From contig NZ_GL883756.1 in assembly GCF_000205025.1 (NCBI RefSeq), positions 44,445-108,444 of the forward strand: a stretch of DNA of 64,000 bases, in the 5' to 3' direction. Made by a program: the position numbers and the translations under genes. The notes beneath the pieces were generated by a model. The model did not search any database. It worked only from the letters and a program-made list of their open reading frames with translations, and was not told the origin of the DNA. Below are positions 1-8,231 of the stretch, one piece after another (position 1 is the stretch's first letter; every line of letters starts with the position of its first letter). Origin of the DNA: Parasutterella excrementihominis YIT 11859 (GTDB lineage Bacteria; Pseudomonadota; Gammaproteobacteria; Burkholderiales; Burkholderiaceae_F).

Positions 1-506
1 TTCATGCCGACTTCAAAGCACGCGGCCTGATGTTCGGGACGCAGTTTCCAAAGCATCAGCGAGACGCCAAGCTCATTGTTCAAGTTGCCTTCGGTTCCGA
101 CCCAGGCACCTTCCTGGAAGCGTTCTTTGATGATGGATAAAACCATCTGCGTCGTGGTTGTCTTGCCGTTTGAGCCGGCAACCGCGATCACGGGCAGGTC
201 GAACTTCGAGCGCCATTTTTTAGCGGAGTCCAGCAGCGCTTCGCGCGTGTCTTTCACCAAAACCTGAGGAAGGCTCACCGGTACAAAGTGCGTCACGACC
301 GCCGCCGCTGCGCCCGCATCGGAAGCGGCCTGCACGAACTCGTGGCCGTCCCGCTCTCCTTCAATAGCAAAAAACAGCCCGTTGGGTCGGACTGATCTCG
401 AATCAAAACTGACGGAGGAAAATTTAATCCCCGGAGCACCCTTGATCTGGATGTCGGAGCCGAGCATCTCGGCAAATTCCCCGATCGTCATTAACGCTTC
501 ATTCAT
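1..506 (-). CDS. murF: UDP-N-acetylmuramoyl-tripeptide--D-alanyl-D-alanine ligase (MurF), N-terminal part
   Basis: The gene runs off the window; 168 codons from the ATG at 506 are present. MurF adds D-Ala-D-Ala to the UDP-MurNAc-tripeptide in the cytoplasm. The translation has the Mur ligase N-terminal domain, then the ATP-binding P-loop GSNGKTTTT at about residues 111-119 and the MurF-type GNLNNELG segment at about 141-148. The start overlaps the 3' end of murE by 8 nt, so the two are translationally coupled. The C-terminal ligase domains lie outside the window. It is the last visible gene of the dcw cluster here. Confidence 0.95.
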   Translation of the reverse strand, partial: MNEALMTIGEFAEMLGSDIQIKGAPGIKFSSVSFDSRSVRPNGLFFAIEGERDGHEFVQAASDAGAAAAVVTHFVPVSLPQVLVKDTREALLDSAKKWRSKFDLPVIAVAGSNGKTTTTQMVLSIIKERFQEGAWVGTEGNLNNELGVSLMLWKLRPEHQAACFEVGM

Positions 507-1965
507 TTTTGTTCCTTAGTTTCCGCAGGGCTTCGCGTGTCTCTTCGACGTCAGAGAAGTGGTGTTTAACACCTTTGACTTCCTGATAATCTTCGTGGCC
601 TTTGCCGGCAACGAGGATGACATCATCGGCAGCGGCATGTTCCGCGGCATATTCAATGGCTTTTCTGCGGTCTTCAATAACCGTGCAGGGTTTGGTTGTC
701 CCTGCTTGAATTTGTTTCAGTATCTCTTTCGCATCTTCGCTTCTCGGGTTATCCGACGTCAAAACGACTTCATCGGCAGCGCACGCGGCCTGTCCCATTA
801 GAGGACGCTTGCCGTGATCTCGGTCTCCGCCCGCGCCGACAACAATCCAAATGCGTCCGCCGCGTGCTTCGGCTAATCCCTCCAAGGCTTTAATCGCTTG
901 GGTCACGGCATCCGGTGTGTGGGAATAATCCACGGCAAAGATTGGGCCGTGATCATCGCGCACGATCTGCATTCGCCCGGCCGGGGGCATGAGTTTTGCG
1001 GCTTCTTTAAGTACCGTTTCGATTTCAAAACCGACGGAAATCATTGCGCCCACCGTGCAGAGAAAGTTCTCCACGTTAAAGAGGCCTAAAAAGTGCGCTG
1101 CAACCGGGAACGTATTTCCTTTAAAGCGGACTTCAAATTCCAGTCCCTCTCGGGTATGGCGGATGTTCTCGGCAGACAGGTATGCCGGTTGATCTCCTTT
1201 GGCAGAGACCGTCAGGATTGCTTTTCCGGCGCCTTCAGCGGTCTTCATAATCTGCTGAGCCGGCTCACCGGACTGATTAATCACCGCGGAGGCAACCGTC
1301 GGCCAGCGGAACAGGATCTCCTTAGCCCGGAGATAGTTCTCCATCGTTCCGTGATAGTCCAGGTGGTCTCGCGTGAGGTTCGTAAATACAGCTGTTTTGA
1401 TTTCGGTTCCGTCAAGGCGCCCCTGTTCCAGGCCGATTGAACTCGCTTCCATCGCAAACGCTTTGCAACCGCGGCTAAGCAGCTCGGCAAACTTTGCCTG
1501 AAGCGTGAGCGGATCAGGCGTTGTCATCGACACGCTCGGAAGGACTATGCCGTTCAGCGTGCATCCTAACGTTCCGATGCTTGCACACGGTGTTCCGAGT
1601 CGATTCATCAGATCGGCGATCCAGTTGGCGGTCGTGGTTTTGCCGTTGGTGCCTGTCACGGCGATTCCGATCATCTGAGCGGTCGAATTGCCGTAGTAGG
1701 CAGCCGCAATCGGACCGAGAGCGCGATAAAGGTTGTCTATTTCGATGACGGGCACCGAGCACGGGCCGATATCGCCTTTTTCAGCAACCACGCAGGAAGC
1801 GCCGGCGCCGCAGGCTTTTTCAATAAAAGCCCGGCCGTCGGTGTGCACGCCCTTCACTGCAAAAAACACATCGCCTTTGCGGATTTTCCGACTGTCTAAA
1901 AGCAAAGCCGCTCCCGCGGGAGCGAATCGCTTAATCTCGGCGGCAACAGCTACGGCATCAACCAT
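499..1965 (-). CDS. murE: UDP-N-acetylmuramoyl-L-alanyl-D-glutamate--2,6-diaminopimelate ligase (MurE)
   Basis: 488 aa, the usual length. MurE adds the third peptide residue to the peptidoglycan precursor. Visible are the ATP P-loop TGTNGKTTT (about residues 104-112) and the C-terminal DNPRSED motif. The DNPR form is known to select meso-diaminopimelate rather than lysine, which predicts Gram-negative A1-gamma peptidoglycan. The ATG overlaps the end of ftsI by 8 nt and the stop overlaps the start of murF, so it sits in a continuous dcw transcript. Confidence 0.97.
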   Translation of the reverse strand: MVDAVAVAAEIKRFAPAGAALLLDSRKIRKGDVFFAVKGVHTDGRAFIEKACGAGASCVVAEKGDIGPCSVPVIEIDNLYRALGPIAAAYYGNSTAQMIGIAVTGTNGKTTTANWIADLMNRLGTPCASIGTLGCTLNGIVLPSVSMTTPDPLTLQAKFAELLSRGCKAFAMEASSIGLEQGRLDGTEIKTAVFTNLTRDHLDYHGTMENYLRAKEILFRWPTVASAVINQSGEPAQQIMKTAEGAGKAILTVSAKGDQPAYLSAENIRHTREGLEFEVRFKGNTFPVAAHFLGLFNVENFLCTVGAMISVGFEIETVLKEAAKLMPPAGRMQIVRDDHGPIFAVDYSHTPDAVTQAIKALEGLAEARGGRIWIVVGAGGDRDHGKRPLMGQAACAADEVVLTSDNPRSEDAKEILKQIQAGTTKPCTVIEDRRKAIEYAAEHAAADDVILVAGKGHEDYQEVKGVKHHFSDVEETREALRKLRNKNE

Positions 1966-3865
1966 TGGTCTTCCCCTTTATTACGTGATCTTCTTTGGCT
2001 GATTTCAAATTTGTCCTTGACGGCGCCCTCGCGCGGGCGCGGTTCGATTCTTTCAATGCATGAGTCTTCGCGGGCTGCGCCTTAGCTTTGGCAGGCTTCT
2101 TATCGTTCTTAGTCACCATAAAGTCTTCGGGGCGATCCGGGTTGACCGCCATCAGACGCAGCGTCTTCGAGACCATCTCGGAGAAAAGCGGTGCGGCAGC
2201 CGTCGAACCGAAGTGTTTACCGATCATCGGTTCATCGATCATAATGCCCACCACAATCTGGGGATTGTGTGCCGGTGCGTAACCCGCAAAGCCTGCAACG
2301 TACTTTCTCACGTACTGGCCGCCTTCGACCTTGTAAGCCGTACCGGTTTTACCGGCAGCGGTGTAGCCTTCAACGCGAGCTCTGAAACCGGTTCCGCCCT
2401 TTTCTACTACTTTCGCGAGCATGTCACGCATCTGACCGGCGGTTTTGGCACTGTAGACCCGCTGCGGTTCACGGTAAGCACGATCTTTGTAAATAGAGAG
2501 CTCAATCATGTCCCCGTCACGTGCAAACACCGTGTAGGCACGGACTTGCTGAAGCAGAGAAACCGTGACGCCGTGACCGTAGGACATAGTCGCCTGCTCG
2601 ATCGGACGCCAGTTCTTTGCAGGACGCAGACGGCCGGCCACCGCACCCGGGAAGCCGATCTGCGGCGAGTGGCCGAAACCGAGCTTGTCGTAGTAAGACC
2701 ACATGACCTGCGGCGTCATCAGGAGCGCCACTTTAGACGTACCGATGTTGCTCGACTGCTGAATGATGCCGGAAACCGTCAGCTCTTTACTGTAGTGAGA
2801 GTCCCCGATCGAATGACGGCCGAAAGACATGGAGCGTCCGATCTGGAAGAGCGTATTCGGCGTGACTTTCTTTTCTTCGAGACCAGCGGCAACCGAGAAC
2901 GGCTTCATCGTCGAACCCGGTTCATATGTGTCCACAATGGCGCGGTTGCGAACGCCGGTGCGCGAAATCTTGCCGCGATTGTTCGGGTCAAAACTCGGGT
3001 AGTTCGCAAGCGCGAGAATATCACCGGTCTTCGGGTCGGCAATCACAATGGAGCCGCCTTTAGCTTTCAGATTCTCAACCTGACGACCCAGGGCTTCATA
3101 AGCAAGGTTCTGGAGGCGGGAGTCGATCGTCAGCGTAATGTTTTCGCCGTTCATCGGCTCTTTGAGCCAAGCGTCTTCCACGATGCGGCCTAACCGGTCC
3201 TTCATCACGCGGCGTGAGCCGGGTTTACCGGCCAAGCGTTTTTCCGCAGCCAGTTCAATGCCTTCAATACCGTTTCCGTCCAAACCGGTCAGACCGACGA
3301 TCTGAGCAGCCGCTTCGCCGTCCGGGTAGCTGCGCAGGAATTCTCGGGTGGAGTGCAGGCCCGGAATTTTCATATCCAGCACCTTCTCGGCCGTTTCAAT
3401 CGGAACCTGACGCTTCAAGTAGACGAAGGTACGTTTGGAGTTAAATTTTTTCCTAAGCTCGGAGACCGGGACATCCAGCGTCTTAGCAATTTCTTTGAGC
3501 TGAGAAGTCGTAATCTTAACGTCCTGAGGAATAATCCAAAGGGCTTTGGCGGTCACGCTCGTTGCCAGCAGCGTTCCGTTGCGGTCATAAATCTGACCGC
3601 GCATCGCAGGCACTTCGATCGTGCGCTGGAAACGCATCGCACCCTGCTTCTGCAGGAATTCCGTATTAAAACCAAGCTGAAGCCAGCCGATGCGGACGCC
3701 GAGCGCGGTAAAGCACAAAAGCAGCATGAAATAAACAAACTTGCTTCGGCCAGGCTTGATTTTCAGGCGCAGGAGGTCCTTAACGCTGTCATCGTCACCG
3801 CGTTTTTCTTCCGTCGGCATGAAGACGTTGTCCCATGCATCTCTGAGCCACTGCCTGATTCTCAT
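1958..3865 (-). CDS. ftsI: Peptidoglycan D,D-transpeptidase FtsI (PBP3)
   Basis: 635 aa class B penicillin-binding protein that makes septal cross-links with the divisome. A cytoplasmic N-terminus is followed by one membrane segment at about residues 43-62, the PBP dimerisation domain and the transpeptidase domain. The catalytic SxxK is in GSTMKPF (Ser about 317), SxN in QQSSNIG, and KTGT about residue 504. The C-terminus after the transpeptidase is an unusually Lys/Ala/Arg-rich tail of about 45 residues. The ATG overlaps the ftsL stop (ATGA). Confidence 0.97.
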   Translation of the reverse strand: MRIRQWLRDAWDNVFMPTEEKRGDDDSVKDLLRLKIKPGRSKFVYFMLLLCFTALGVRIGWLQLGFNTEFLQKQGAMRFQRTIEVPAMRGQIYDRNGTLLATSVTAKALWIIPQDVKITTSQLKEIAKTLDVPVSELRKKFNSKRTFVYLKRQVPIETAEKVLDMKIPGLHSTREFLRSYPDGEAAAQIVGLTGLDGNGIEGIELAAEKRLAGKPGSRRVMKDRLGRIVEDAWLKEPMNGENITLTIDSRLQNLAYEALGRQVENLKAKGGSIVIADPKTGDILALANYPSFDPNNRGKISRTGVRNRAIVDTYEPGSTMKPFSVAAGLEEKKVTPNTLFQIGRSMSFGRHSIGDSHYSKELTVSGIIQQSSNIGTSKVALLMTPQVMWSYYDKLGFGHSPQIGFPGAVAGRLRPAKNWRPIEQATMSYGHGVTVSLLQQVRAYTVFARDGDMIELSIYKDRAYREPQRVYSAKTAGQMRDMLAKVVEKGGTGFRARVEGYTAAGKTGTAYKVEGGQYVRKYVAGFAGYAPAHNPQIVVGIMIDEPMIGKHFGSTAAAPLFSEMVSKTLRLMAVNPDRPEDFMVTKNDKKPAKAKAQPAKTHALKESNRARARAPSRTNLKSAKEDHVIKGKTNG

Positions 3866-4164
3866 TTTTGAGCTCCGGAAGAGACGGCGTTCTTATCCAA
3901 GATAATCACGCGACCGTTCTCAGCAGGGGCCAAGCCGCCTTCTTTCGCGCGGGCTTCGACTTGACGGATTTGCTCCAGGTTGGAGATTTCAAGTTTGAGG
4001 CGAGCCCTTTCGTCCATCAAAGAATGATGGATCTGCTGCTCATGTTCAAGCTCGATGAACAGCTTTCGGGCGTTGTGGCGGTTCTCTACGACTTTAAGTC
4101 CGCATGCAAAAAGGACCAGCTCCAAGATCACAATCATCCCGACCAGGAAGCGGAACTCGTTCAT
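3862..4164 (-). CDS. ftsL: Cell division protein FtsL
   Basis: 100 aa bitopic membrane protein: a hydrophobic segment at about residues 5-22 followed by a Leu/Glu/Arg-rich coiled coil, the typical FtsL plan. FtsL bridges FtsB and FtsQ and activates FtsWI. Sequence similarity alone would be weak; the assignment rests on size, topology and its position between rsmH and ftsI, with ATGA overlaps on both sides. Confidence 0.9.
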   Translation of the reverse strand: MNEFRFLVGMIVILELVLFACGLKVVENRHNARKLFIELEHEQQIHHSLMDERARLKLEISNLEQIRQVEARAKEGGLAPAENGRVIILDKNAVSSGAQK

Positions 4165-5129
4165 ACCTGCACTCCCTGTTCAGGCCACGGAGCATCCGTC
4201 CGGGATGCGCCGCGAAGCACGGAACTTCTGGCGCGAGGATTTTCCTCGCATTCTTTTTCCGAGGGCAGGATGCGTACGGCACGATTAAACAGCGGCTGCG
4301 GCAGCTGCGAAGGCAGAAGCGGCAGACGCGGGTCGATACAGGAGGCCGGGTTGGCCGCAGCTTCAAAGAATTTCTTAACGATGCGGTCTTCCAGCGAATG
4401 GAAGGAAATGACCGCTAAGACACCGCCCGGAAGCAGCAGAGAGCCGGCAGACTCGAGTGCGCGTTTAAGCTGCTCGAGCTCTTGATTCACATGAATACGG
4501 ATCGCCTGGAAAATACGTGTTGCCGGATGCTGGGCGCTGTCTTTCTTGTTGCGCGGGAGCGTAGCGGCAATTAAGTCCGCAAGCTGCTTAGTGCGCAGAA
4601 TCGGTTCTTTGGTACGCACCTTCTCAATGGCCTTAGCGGCCTTCATGGCGAAACGTTCTTCTCCGAGGTCCTTAAATACCTTGGCCATCTCGGCCGCATC
4701 GGCGCGGGCAATCCATTCGGCTGCCGTTTCTCCCGCGCTCGTGTCCATGCGCATGTCCAGAGGACCGTCAAAGCGGAAAGAAAATCCGCGTTCCGGATCA
4801 TCAATCTGCGGACTGGAGACGCCGATATCAAGGAAGATGCCGGTGACTTTGTCGATGCCGATCTTTGCCAATTCCTCTTTCATAGAGGCAAAAGGGGCAT
4901 GAATAATCTGAAATCTCGGATCTTGGATCTGAGCGGCGGCTTTAACGGCTTCTTCGTCGCGGTCGAACGCGATCAGGCGCCCCTGCGGGGAGAGCTTTTC
5001 CAATATCAGGCGCGAGTGCCCTCCACGGCCGAAAGTACCGTCGACATAGACGCCATTCGGATCGGTTACCAGGAGTCGGGGTGACTCTTCAGCAAGTACC
5101 GGGCGATGAACCAAGACCTCTGCCTGCAC
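4161..5129 (-). CDS. rsmH: 16S rRNA (cytosine(1402)-N(4))-methyltransferase RsmH (MraW)
   Basis: 322 aa. It methylates N4 of C1402 in the 30S decoding centre using S-adenosylmethionine. Typical features are HRPVLAEE near the N-terminus, the SAM-binding GTFGRGGHS loop at about residues 33-41, DIGVSSPQID, and the C-terminal ISFHSLEDRIVK motif. It is the second gene of the dcw cluster, 17 nt after mraZ, and its stop overlaps the ftsL start by 4 nt. Confidence 0.97.
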   Translation of the reverse strand: MQAEVLVHRPVLAEESPRLLVTDPNGVYVDGTFGRGGHSRLILEKLSPQGRLIAFDRDEEAVKAAAQIQDPRFQIIHAPFASMKEELAKIGIDKVTGIFLDIGVSSPQIDDPERGFSFRFDGPLDMRMDTSAGETAAEWIARADAAEMAKVFKDLGEERFAMKAAKAIEKVRTKEPILRTKQLADLIAATLPRNKKDSAQHPATRIFQAIRIHVNQELEQLKRALESAGSLLLPGGVLAVISFHSLEDRIVKKFFEAAANPASCIDPRLPLLPSQLPQPLFNRAVRILPSEKECEENPRARSSVLRGASRTDAPWPEQGVQV

Positions 5130-5146
5130 AGAAAACTACCTTATTT

Positions 5147-5575
5147 TTAAAAATTGAATTGGGCGGCGATATCCGATAGGTTTTCTGTCATTGCTTTAGC
5201 TTCGCTTTCCGCAAGCTTCTCAGCGTCCCACAGCTCAAAGTGCGAGCCCAATCCCACAAGAACGATCTCTTTGGAAAGACCGCATGCTTTTCTTAACTCT
5301 GCAGGCACCAGCAGTCTGCCACTGGCATCCATATCCACGTCCACAGCAGAGCCCATCACGATTCTTTGAAAGACTCTGGCCGAGTAAGGGAGTGCCATTA
5401 ATTCGGTTCTCTTGGTTTCCCAGACATTGCGCGGGTACAGCAAAGCACACCCGTCAGGGTGCCGGGTAAAGGTCATTTGGCCGGAGCACAGCTGCGCCAG
5501 AGCCTCTCGATAACGAGAAGGCACCGACAGACGCCCTTTGGCGTCAAGATTGATGTGCGGAGAGCCTTGGAACAC
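5147..5575 (-). CDS. mraZ: Transcriptional regulator MraZ
   Basis: 142 aa, two SpoVT/AbrB-like repeats. The first holds DAKGRLSVPSRYRE (about residues 11-24) and the second DASGRLLVPAELR (about 82-94), the DxxGR signature of MraZ. MraZ forms a ring, binds repeats upstream of its own gene and regulates the dcw operon. Three matching boxes lie 48-71 nt upstream of the ATG. Confidence 0.96.
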   Translation of the reverse strand: MFQGSPHINLDAKGRLSVPSRYREALAQLCSGQMTFTRHPDGCALLYPRNVWETKRTELMALPYSARVFQRIVMGSAVDVDMDASGRLLVPAELRKACGLSKEIVLVGLGSHFELWDAEKLAESEAKAMTENLSDIAAQFNF

Positions 5576-5621
5576 GACTAAAACGAGACAAAAATCTACC
5601 TTTTCTAAGTCTCAATTTTAG

Positions 5622-5647
5622 CCACTTTTTTCCACTTTCCTCCACCA
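5622..5647 (-). promoter_or_regulatory. MraZ-binding boxes upstream of mraZ
   Basis: Read on the minus strand, three GTGG cores occur at plus positions 5643-5646, 5633-5636 and 5623-5626, exactly 10 bp apart; the second and third sit in AAAGTGG. Three or four short TGG-rich repeats with a helical-turn period upstream of mraZ are the known MraZ operator pattern. Autoregulation is therefore likely. Confidence 0.75.
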
Positions 5648-5727
5648 ACTCTCACATTGAGCGGAAGTTATTCTTGTTCTTTAGCTTTCGCTCTATTTAA
5701 TTAGTTGAATATAAAAGAAAAGATAGA

Positions 5728-6037
5728 AGAGCGAAGTCCGTCTGTAAGCCGGATTCTGTGTGCCGCCAAAGGCAGCATGACAATCATTCATCTAGACTCG
5801 GGATCACTCCCGAGTTCGAGCCATCTACCCGCAGCCTCGCCGAGCAGGTTCATTAGCTGCCTATTTGATGTTGCTCCCCGTAGAGATTGCCCGTTTCAAC
5901 CGAACTGAATCGGCTCGTCTCTGTTGCTCTAGTCCTCGCCTTTCGGCGGAGAGGTGTTACCTCCTACGGTGCTCTGTGGAGTCCGGACTTTCCTCCGAGG
6001 TCTTTCTCCCCTGCGATTGTCCGACGAACTTCGCGGT
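5728..6037 (-). ncRNA. rnpB: RNase P RNA, bacterial class A
   Basis: Read on the minus strand the sequence contains the rnpB core GAGGAAAGTCCGGACTCC (near plus 5983-6000), the AGAGCAACAGAGA element, GGAGCAA, AGATGAATGATTGTC, and near the 3' end AGAATCCGGCTTACAG. The ends pair: GCGAAGTTCGTC (6034 downward) pairs over 12 positions, with G-U wobbles, with GACGGACTTCGC ending at 5731, forming helix P1. About 310 nt. A T-rich run follows the 3' end. Exact ends are approximate. It processes the 5' ends of pre-tRNAs. Confidence 0.95.
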
Positions 6038-6212
6038 GCAACTTTAATTAGATTCCTTCGATTCCGCAAGTTTCACGAACTTCCTAAAAAGCCTCGTTAC
6101 ACAAAACAGGCATCAAAATTGCGTTAATTGAGCTCGTTCTAATGACCAAATCAAATAAAAGCGAGCTGTTTTTCTGTAAAATTTTTCAGCTTTGCACTCC
6201 ATTGAAAAAGTC

Positions 6213-7385
6213 GTGAAAAATAAGATCATTAGAACTATTTTCGGGGCTGGAATTATTGCGATCGCCTCATCTGCTTCTGCTGAAGACTCCGGTCGTTCGG
6301 TTTGGGAAGCAATTGTCGATACCCTCCCCGCCGGTGTTGTTTCCGAAGAAAACTCTTCAGGAAGCTACCTTTCCGACACTTGGGTCGGAATGAAAACTAT
6401 TATTTCCGAAGGTTCCTCCGGATTGCTCCTTCCCGCCTACACGATTCATCCGGGATATGCATACAAGACAGAGAAACGCCACAACGAAAACGGTTATACG
6501 TGGGGCGGCGGTATTTCGCGCAACTTTATCGACAGCCGCGGAAACCGCAGAATCATGTACGCTATGGCCTTCTCCGATTCCCACAACAACTTTGAACCGT
6601 TCATGGGCTACGGCTGGTTGTCCCGCTGGAGACTCGGCAGCACACCTTTCTATGCGGAAGCCGGCTACACCATCGGTCTGACCGCCCGCGGCGACTACAA
6701 ATGGATTCCTTTCCCGGCGCCGCTGCCTTTGGTCGGTGTCGGCACGGACAACTTCAGCATCTACGGAACCTATGTTCCGTTCTCCGACATCTTTTTCTTC
6801 TTCGCCAACATGACGTTTGACGATCGCAAGACTCGTCATATGCCGGACACGCCGAAGTCGCTCTTCTCTAATAAGGTACTGATCTACGCCGGCGGCGGCT
6901 GGCAGAAGACAACGCTGAAGGGCACGCCCAAACCGTCTTCTATTTCTTCCGACGGGGCTTACTCAGCCGGTCTGCGTTACTTTGTCACTCCGGAATGGGC
7001 CTTAGATTTCTCCGTTAACCGGTCCGGTACACACGGCATTCATGCTAACGGCAGCAAAGTCGGAAGCTACAAGCTCACGAGCTACAGTCTTGCTGTTCAG
7101 TATCACTTCAGAGCGGCCGAGCGCGTCAAACTTTATGCCGGTGTCGGTGCAGGCTACTTCAGAAGCGACCAGCAGGACTTCAAGGAAGGCTGGGGTGCGA
7201 AGAAAGACATCTTCACTCCGGTTATTCAGGCCGGCGGCACTGTTGCGATCACGCGCAACCTTCACGTAACCGGCGGTATGGACTTAGGCTTCCCGCGTTA
7301 CAAAGCGCACAGTCCGACGGACGACAGCTTCTCGATGCGCCCGTCTCCTGTGACTTTCAAACTAGCGCTCGGTCTGGCCTTCTAA
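6213..7385 (+). CDS. PagP-like lipid A palmitoyltransferase domain fused to an OmpW-like beta-barrel
   Basis: About 390 aa from a GTG at 6213; a TTG at 6192 is an alternative, but the GTG directly precedes a clean signal peptide (cleavage after ASA, about residue 23). Residues about 53-204 align by eye with E. coli PagP: YTIHPGYAY supplies the catalytic His (about 79), AMAFSDSHNNFEP the Asp-Ser pair (about 122-123), plus GYGW, TARGDYKWIP and LPLVGVG. Residues about 220-390 look like an OmpW-type barrel (YAGGGW, GLRYF, AVQYHF, YAGVGAGYF) and end in a terminal Phe, the outer-membrane beta-signal. PagP moves palmitate from phospholipid to lipid A in the outer membrane; OmpW barrels have a hydrophobic channel. 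Domain calls are from recalled family sequences. No clear Shine-Dalgarno is seen. Confidence 0.85.
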   Translation: MKNKIIRTIFGAGIIAIASSASAEDSGRSVWEAIVDTLPAGVVSEENSSGSYLSDTWVGMKTIISEGSSGLLLPAYTIHPGYAYKTEKRHNENGYTWGGGISRNFIDSRGNRRIMYAMAFSDSHNNFEPFMGYGWLSRWRLGSTPFYAEAGYTIGLTARGDYKWIPFPAPLPLVGVGTDNFSIYGTYVPFSDIFFFFANMTFDDRKTRHMPDTPKSLFSNKVLIYAGGGWQKTTLKGTPKPSSISSDGAYSAGLRYFVTPEWALDFSVNRSGTHGIHANGSKVGSYKLTSYSLAVQYHFRAAERVKLYAGVGAGYFRSDQQDFKEGWGAKKDIFTPVIQAGGTVAITRNLHVTGGMDLGFPRYKAHSPTDDSFSMRPSPVTFKLALGLAF

Positions 7386-7402
7386 TAATCAAGCCGTTAT
7401 AC

Positions 7403-7438
7403 AAACTGCCGCAATCCTTTGGAGCGCGGCAGTTTTAA
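7403..7438 (+). terminator. Rho-independent terminator after the pagP-ompW fusion gene
   Basis: A perfect 10-bp stem (AAACTGCCGC at 7403-7412 with GCGGCAGTTT at 7426-7435) is followed by a short T run, 18 nt after the stop codon. Confidence 0.85.
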
Positions 7439-7598
7439 TTTAGAGGTGCGATAGCCGCCATCTTCATAAGGGACCAACGTTCGCCCACCGGGTTGTATAG
7501 ACGCACAATAGGCACTTAGTTACCCGATTTGTACTCGGTTTCCCGTATAGGTGAGTAAAAAGCCTGTATAAGGTTAGGTTCACTTATAAGGAGAACCT

Positions 7599-7760
7599 AT
7601 GAACTTCGGAAAAATTGCTTGGATTTCTGTCCTAACAGCTTGGGTTTTAGCAACGCTTTACGGTGCGCTGCTCGTCACATCTGCCGGCAATGCGGAATCT
7701 CAGGATTTCGGCCAGCTCTTGACATCCTTCGTCAAGAAAATTTCCACTGCGGAAAACTAA
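7599..7760 (+). CDS. Small membrane or exported peptide, 53 aa, unknown function
   Basis: ATG at 7599 with a strong ribosome-binding site (AAGGAG at 7588-7593) and stop at 7760. The 53-residue product begins MNFGKIAWISVLTAWV, has one hydrophobic segment at about residues 7-29, and then a polar tail ending KKISTAEN. It could be a single-span membrane peptide or a short secreted peptide cut near TSAGNA. No family recognised. The 160 nt upstream hold no other gene; a terminator at 7923-7958 closes the transcript. Confidence 0.6.
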   Translation: MNFGKIAWISVLTAWVLATLYGALLVTSAGNAESQDFGQLLTSFVKKISTAEN

Positions 7761-8231
7761 TCATCGTCTAGGAAACCAAGAAATCGCTGCATCTTGAAGT
7801 TTCGCTGAGGATGCAGGCGTTGCAACAAAAGTCTGCGGTTTCAAGTACTCCTTACTTTCGGCGAAAAAAATCTGTGTTCTGCTGCATCAGCCTTTTAAAA
7901 AGGACTGAGGCCAGCCTTTGCTGCGGAGATCCCCTCGTAGACCCTCCGCTTTTCTTTTGTATTTCCCAGCACGACTTCTCGAAATTCGCTGATATATCCT
8001 CCGAAGTGTTCTCGAATTTACATTTCTTGATATTCGAAAACTTATCTTTCGGCCTCAAGCTCTGCGAGTAACCTTCTGTATAGATTTTCCGCTTCCCTGC
8101 CCATTCGACTGAAGTACAGTTCTGCGTGTCGCAGCTGAATTAATCTATCCTTTAGGTTTTTCCTTTAGCATGAGCGGATTAACCTATCCCGCTTGAAATT
8201 ACTATTTAATTCATTTCTAGGAGTTCTTTTC
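7761..8231 (+). other. Non-coding stretch between the 53-aa gene and hemL
   Basis: No convincing gene. 7788-7815 can fold into a hairpin (CTGCATC with GATGCAG), 7891-7904 into CCTTTT/AAAAGG, and the terminator at 7923-7958 follows. This suggests a structured 3' UTR or a small RNA. The part from 7960 to 8231 must hold the hemL promoter, but no clear -35/-10 pair is seen. A 68-codon minus-strand frame (7852-8058) has no ribosome-binding site or recognisable product. Confidence 0.45.
7923..7958 (+). terminator. Terminator of the small-peptide transcript
   Basis: GCGGAG (7923-7928) pairs with CTCCGC (7944-7949), followed directly by TTTTCTTTT. It lies 163 nt beyond the 53-aa gene, leaving a structured 3' region between them. 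Confidence 0.65.

Noticed and set aside
2060..3193. 377-codon plus-strand frame opposite ftsI
   Set aside because: Antisense shadow of a well-supported gene with all PBP motifs.
5705..6047. Plus-strand open frames of 60-67 codons between 5705 and 6047
   Set aside because: They lie within the RNase P RNA gene on the other strand and have no ribosome-binding sites.
7852..8058. 68-codon minus-strand frame in the 7761-8231 gap
   Set aside because: No ribosome-binding site or recognisable protein; the DNA carries RNA-like hairpins and a plus-strand terminator instead.
7761..8231. Possible 6S RNA or tmRNA in the hemL leader gap
   Set aside because: None of the conserved sequence blocks of 6S RNA or tmRNA were found in either strand.
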